Notes under the pieces: generated by a model
The model's database searches: none
Told to the model about the DNA's origin: nothing
What the model saw: the letters and a program-made list of their open reading frames with translations, nothing else
Shown here: positions 16,905-19,169 of the stretch, one piece after another
Layout: each line of letters starts with the position of its first letter
Position numbering within the stretch: the stretch's first letter is position 1
Origin: Sphingobacteriaceae bacterium
GTDB taxonomy: Bacteria > Bacteroidota > Bacteroidia > B-17B0 > Aurantibacillaceae
Direction of reading: 5' to 3'
DNA: 19,169 bases
Assembly: GCA_023251695.1 (NCBI GenBank)
Contig: JAHEYE010000046.1
Coordinates: forward strand, 1 to 19,169
Translations under genes and position numbers: made by a program

Positions 16905-18269
16905 TTAGTTCGGAGTTTTTAGTTCGGGGTTCGGAGATGATTTTTGACTGTCGAGTTCGGTTGCTAAGCGGATAGGCTTAATCGCATTTATGCTTTTTTT
17001 AATACTCCTAACAGCCAACTCTGAACTCCGAACTGAATCATTTGGGTTCTGAAATTTATTTACTCCCACCAAAACTAGTTTTCCGTTCGCGAATTCTTCA
17101 TGAAGCGAATTTGCCCCGTCGGAAATCAGATCCTGAATAAAATTATTTTTCAAACAAGCCAGAAATCCGCCTTTGCTTTCAATCACTTTAAATTGTTCCC
17201 AGGCCTTCTCGGCAATTGTATCAGTAATAGATTCAATGTAATAGGAGCCCGCCGAAATATCTGCTACTTTATTTAAATAACTTTCTTCTTTTAATACATG
17301 TTGCTGGTTACGGGAAATACGCGAACTGAAATCAGTAGTCACTTCAAAACCTTGATTATATGGGAGAACAGTTAAACTATCGGCACCACCAATAACTGCA
17401 CTCATGGCTTCAGTTGTTGTGCGCAACATGTTATTGTAAATGTCCAAGTTGCTTTTATCCACCATTGTTGTTTGCGCATGAATATGAATAGGAAAATTTG
17501 TTTTGTATTGCTCTTGTAACAAAGCAATTAATTTCCTTAATGCGCGGAATTTGGCAATCTCCGTAAAAAAATCAGGCGCAACAGATAAAGAAAAATGAAG
17601 CGATTTGTCTTTTAAGCTATTTTGATCAGATAAATAATTAAAATATTCGTTAGTATGAGCAAGACCGATTGCTAATTCATTTACAGTACTTGCTCCCGCG
17701 TCCTCATATAGACCAATGTTTACCGGAATATGTTTTAACTTGTTAAGAACAGCTAAATCTTTTGGTTCATCCCTGTGCCACTCGCCGTAAAAAGCTAAAA
17801 GATGAAGTGGATCGATATTAACAAAACATTTTATTTTTCCCTCATGTTGATTTACTTTTCCATAATGATTTCTTAAATCATCCAGAACATGAAGTGCATC
17901 ATTGGTAATTGTGAATTGAGAGTAAATATGTTCTAAGGAAATATTTTTAATTAATTCGGCCGTACTAATTTTTTTGCTGATGAAGAAAGAAATTCCGCTT
18001 GCGCCACCCTCTAATGCTTTCAAAGCACGCTGGTTCGCTTCCTTTTCATCAGCAACCACAATATGCTCGCAAATATCCCAATCGTTATTTGCGAATAATG
18101 GTTCGTGCTTTTGTGTAAGATTTTCGGAAGTATAAAATGGATTTACATCAAACCCATTATGGGTTTTCCAAATCAATTGATTAAAATCAACGCCTTTTAA
18201 ATCTTTAATTATTTGTTCTTTCCATTGGGCGGAAGTAACGCCTGTAAATTCTGTGAAAAGGTTTTCCAT
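16905..18269 (-). CDS. mutA: Methylmalonyl-CoA mutase small subunit, short form
   Basis: The 454-residue protein is the non-catalytic partner of MutB. It keeps the TIM-barrel part (FTGVTSAQWKEQIIKDLKGVDF near the start, NPFYTSENL, GGADSLTVLPYN at 294-305, FSSRISRNQQHVL at 314-326, SAGSYYIESITD at 339-350, LVGVNKFQNPND at 400-411). The C-terminal B12-like domain of the longer (about 620-residue) family members is absent, as in other short small subunits of Bacteroidota. Residues 412-421 (SVRSSELAVRS region) and 443-454 (PNPELKTPN) are translated from AGTTCGG-type heptads, so the tail has been remodelled by repeat DNA. The ATG is preceded by a 33-nt gap from the small membrane protein gene. Confidence 0.93.
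   Translation of the reverse strand: MENLFTEFTGVTSAQWKEQIIKDLKGVDFNQLIWKTHNGFDVNPFYTSENLTQKHEPLFANNDWDICEHIVVADEKEANQRALKALEGGASGISFFISKKISTAELIKNISLEHIYSQFTITNDALHVLDDLRNHYGKVNQHEGKIKCFVNIDPLHLLAFYGEWHRDEPKDLAVLNKLKHIPVNIGLYEDAGASTVNELAIGLAHTNEYFNYLSDQNSLKDKSLHFSLSVAPDFFTEIAKFRALRKLIALLQEQYKTNFPIHIHAQTTMVDKSNLDIYNNMLRTTTEAMSAVIGGADSLTVLPYNQGFEVTTDFSSRISRNQQHVLKEESYLNKVADISAGSYYIESITDTIAEKAWEQFKVIESKGGFLACLKNNFIQDLISDGANSLHEEFANGKLVLVGVNKFQNPNDSVRSSELAVRSIKKSINAIKPIRLATELDSQKSSPNPELKTPN
16907..17037. repeat. Inverted heptad-array element covering the mutA 3' end
   Basis: The left arm has heptads AGTTCGG, AGTTTTT, AGTTCGG and GGTTCGG (16907-16934). The right arm has AACTCTG, AACTCCG and AACTGAA (17017-17037). 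Nine bases, AGTTCGGAG and CTCCGAACT, are perfectly complementary. A further AGTTCGG is at 16954. The arms enclose about 80 bp coding for an apparently normal mutA tail segment (IKPIRLATELD), and the left arm contributes the stop codon. Confidence 0.75.
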
Positions 18270-18302
18270 ACTTCTACTTTCTTCGCTTAAGAAGAATCTG
18301 CA

Positions 18303-18827
18303 TTAAAATATTTTTGAAATTTCTTTTTTTGTATACTCTAAAGCTACTTCGTTTGGCATTTTTTTATCCAAATTTGCAACAATATTTAAAATCATCATAG
18401 CTAATTCATTACTCGGCGCATCTGTTGGTACTTTTGTTGCAGAAATATTTATCAATTTAATGATTTCTTCTTTGGAGGTTTTCACCAATTCCCAAGTATT
18501 ATGTGAAACAAATATTTGCTGGGAAATATTATGTTCGTATTCCGACTTTATGGTTTGTATCAAATCCAGATGCAATTGTCTGCTGCTAATGCCATGTTTG
18601 TTTACGCGTACAACAAGATTATTAGGATTAATCCTTTCTAAAAAAATAACAACACGTTCGTAAGCCTGAATTTTTTGTGGCGTTGTTAAATTTAAAGACG
18701 CTTTTTTTAATTCATGTTCGCGTTTACTCTGCTCGTTTTTAAAGAATTTTTGAAATAAGAAAACCGCTGCTAAAAACACAACTCCTGCCGGTAAAATAAT
18801 TTTGAGTAAGTCTATAATTGCTTCCAT
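18303..18827 (-). CDS. Small membrane-anchored protein of unknown function
   Basis: The protein has 174 residues with one N-terminal membrane helix (about 8-26, ILPAGVVFLAAVFLF), then a charged stretch (NEQSKREHELKKAS). A cytoplasmic helical domain of about 130 residues follows (TTPQKIQAYERVVIFLERINPNNL, then LDLIQTIKSEYEHNISQQIFV). The QKIQAYERxxxFLERI pattern looks like a conserved Bacteroidota family of unknown function, which I recall next to mutA in other genomes. It is the first gene of the mutA-mutB group, 33 nt before mutA. A role in assembling or localising the mutase is only a guess from position. No catalytic motif is visible. Confidence 0.8.
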   Translation of the reverse strand: MEAIIDLLKIILPAGVVFLAAVFLFQKFFKNEQSKREHELKKASLNLTTPQKIQAYERVVIFLERINPNNLVVRVNKHGISSRQLHLDLIQTIKSEYEHNISQQIFVSHNTWELVKTSKEEIIKLINISATKVPTDAPSNELAMMILNIVANLDKKMPNEVALEYTKKEISKIF

Positions 18828-19038
18828 AAATATCTATGCTAAGTTCTTAAATTTCGCTATTTTTTTGCTCATTTTATCATTGTTTAATCTAAATATTTGT
18901 GTGATTTTCGTCTTGTTTCCCTTACATTTATCCTAAATAACGGCCTATTTTACAGGAAAATACATCCGAAGCTGATTTTTTCGGTTTTTTTATGGAAATA
19001 ATGCCAGTCCAACATCTAAATAGCATAAAAACAACCAT
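18828..19038. other. Divergent intergenic region
   Basis: This AT-rich region separates the minus-strand mut group from the plus-strand gene at 19039 and should hold both promoters. I find no convincing Bacteroidota -33/-7 pair and no B12-box or riboswitch core. A 16-codon frame from ATG 18992 ends in TGA at 19040-19042, overlapping the next ATG; it may be a chance leader frame. Confidence 0.5.
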
Positions 19039-19169
19039 ATGAGTTTCAAGAAAATTTTTACCGTTTTACTGATGTGTGCTGCAAGCGCTGTTATCGCGAT
19101 GGGTTTTTTCAGTAATTTTTTTACAAGAGAAGCAGATTTTATTATTAATAAAGGCGACAGCTATGAAAG
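19039..19169 (+). CDS. N-terminus of a membrane or exported protein (partial)
   Basis: Forty-three codons are present before the window ends. The start MSFKKIFTVLLMCAASAVIAMGFF is a signal peptide or membrane anchor, followed by SNFFTREADFIINKGDSYE. No family can be recognised from this much sequence. The gene is divergent from the mut group. Confidence 0.7.
   Translation, partial: MSFKKIFTVLLMCAASAVIAMGFFSNFFTREADFIINKGDSYE

Noticed and set aside
18966..18991. Terminator-like stem CCGAA/TTCGG followed by a T-run on the plus strand
   Set aside because: The stem is only 5 bp with a 9-nt T-rich loop, and no plus-strand gene ends just before it; probably chance.
18828..19038. Possible cobalamin riboswitch upstream of the mutAB group
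   Set aside because: I looked because MutB and MetH both use B12, but found no B12-box core or long structured leader in this 211-nt gap.
18992..19042. Sixteen-codon leader frame overlapping the ATG at 19039
   Set aside because: The ATGA overlap is suggestive, but there is no ribosome binding site, no biased composition and no attenuator, so it is not called as a gene.

Overview
The window is AT-rich and reads as Bacteroidota. It has GldL/GldM-related membrane proteins with K(I/V)MHWPG motifs, TPR-SpoIIE phosphatases, a two-component-regulator-type propeller sensor and a short MutA beside MutB. Ribosome binding sites are weak or absent and spacing is tight. The lineage below phylum cannot be fixed by eye.

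Layout. (1) Positions 1-2492, plus strand: the tail of an upstream gene, then two paralogous membrane proteins fusing GldL-type transmembrane hairpins (three in the first, two in the second) to a GldM-type transmembrane helix and periplasmic region. They end at a terminator that also serves the convergent minus-strand genes. (2) Positions 2552-11324, minus strand: a SAM-I riboswitch with terminator, a class I methyltransferase, cobalamin-dependent methionine synthase metH (4-bp overlap with the methyltransferase), then two tandem TPR/SpoIIE phosphatases. (3) Positions 11404-11829, plus strand: a small exported NTF2/SnoaL-like protein. (4) Positions 11826-18827, minus strand: a small membrane protein of unknown function, mutA, mutB and a large propeller sensor lipoprotein that starts inside the end of mutB. 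(5) From 19039: the start of another plus-strand gene.

How the parts fit. The metH group makes methionine and should be switched off by SAM through the riboswitch. MutAB is the second cobalamin-dependent enzyme here (methylmalonyl-CoA/succinyl-CoA). Three signalling proteins sit downstream of these enzymes and share one cytoplasmic linker type (YAKRIQ-like); two end in a SpoIIE phosphatase and one ends right after the linker.

The most unusual object is the GldL/GldM fusion pair. Together the two proteins carry five GldL-type hairpins and two GldM-type segments, the same count as the GldL5-GldM2 motor of gliding and type IX secretion, but the conserved membrane glutamate is missing from all five hairpins. 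A second theme is short repeat DNA (AGTTNNN heptad arrays and a GACATCCCC element) inserted into a riboswitch loop and into the reading frames of metH, mutA and mutB.
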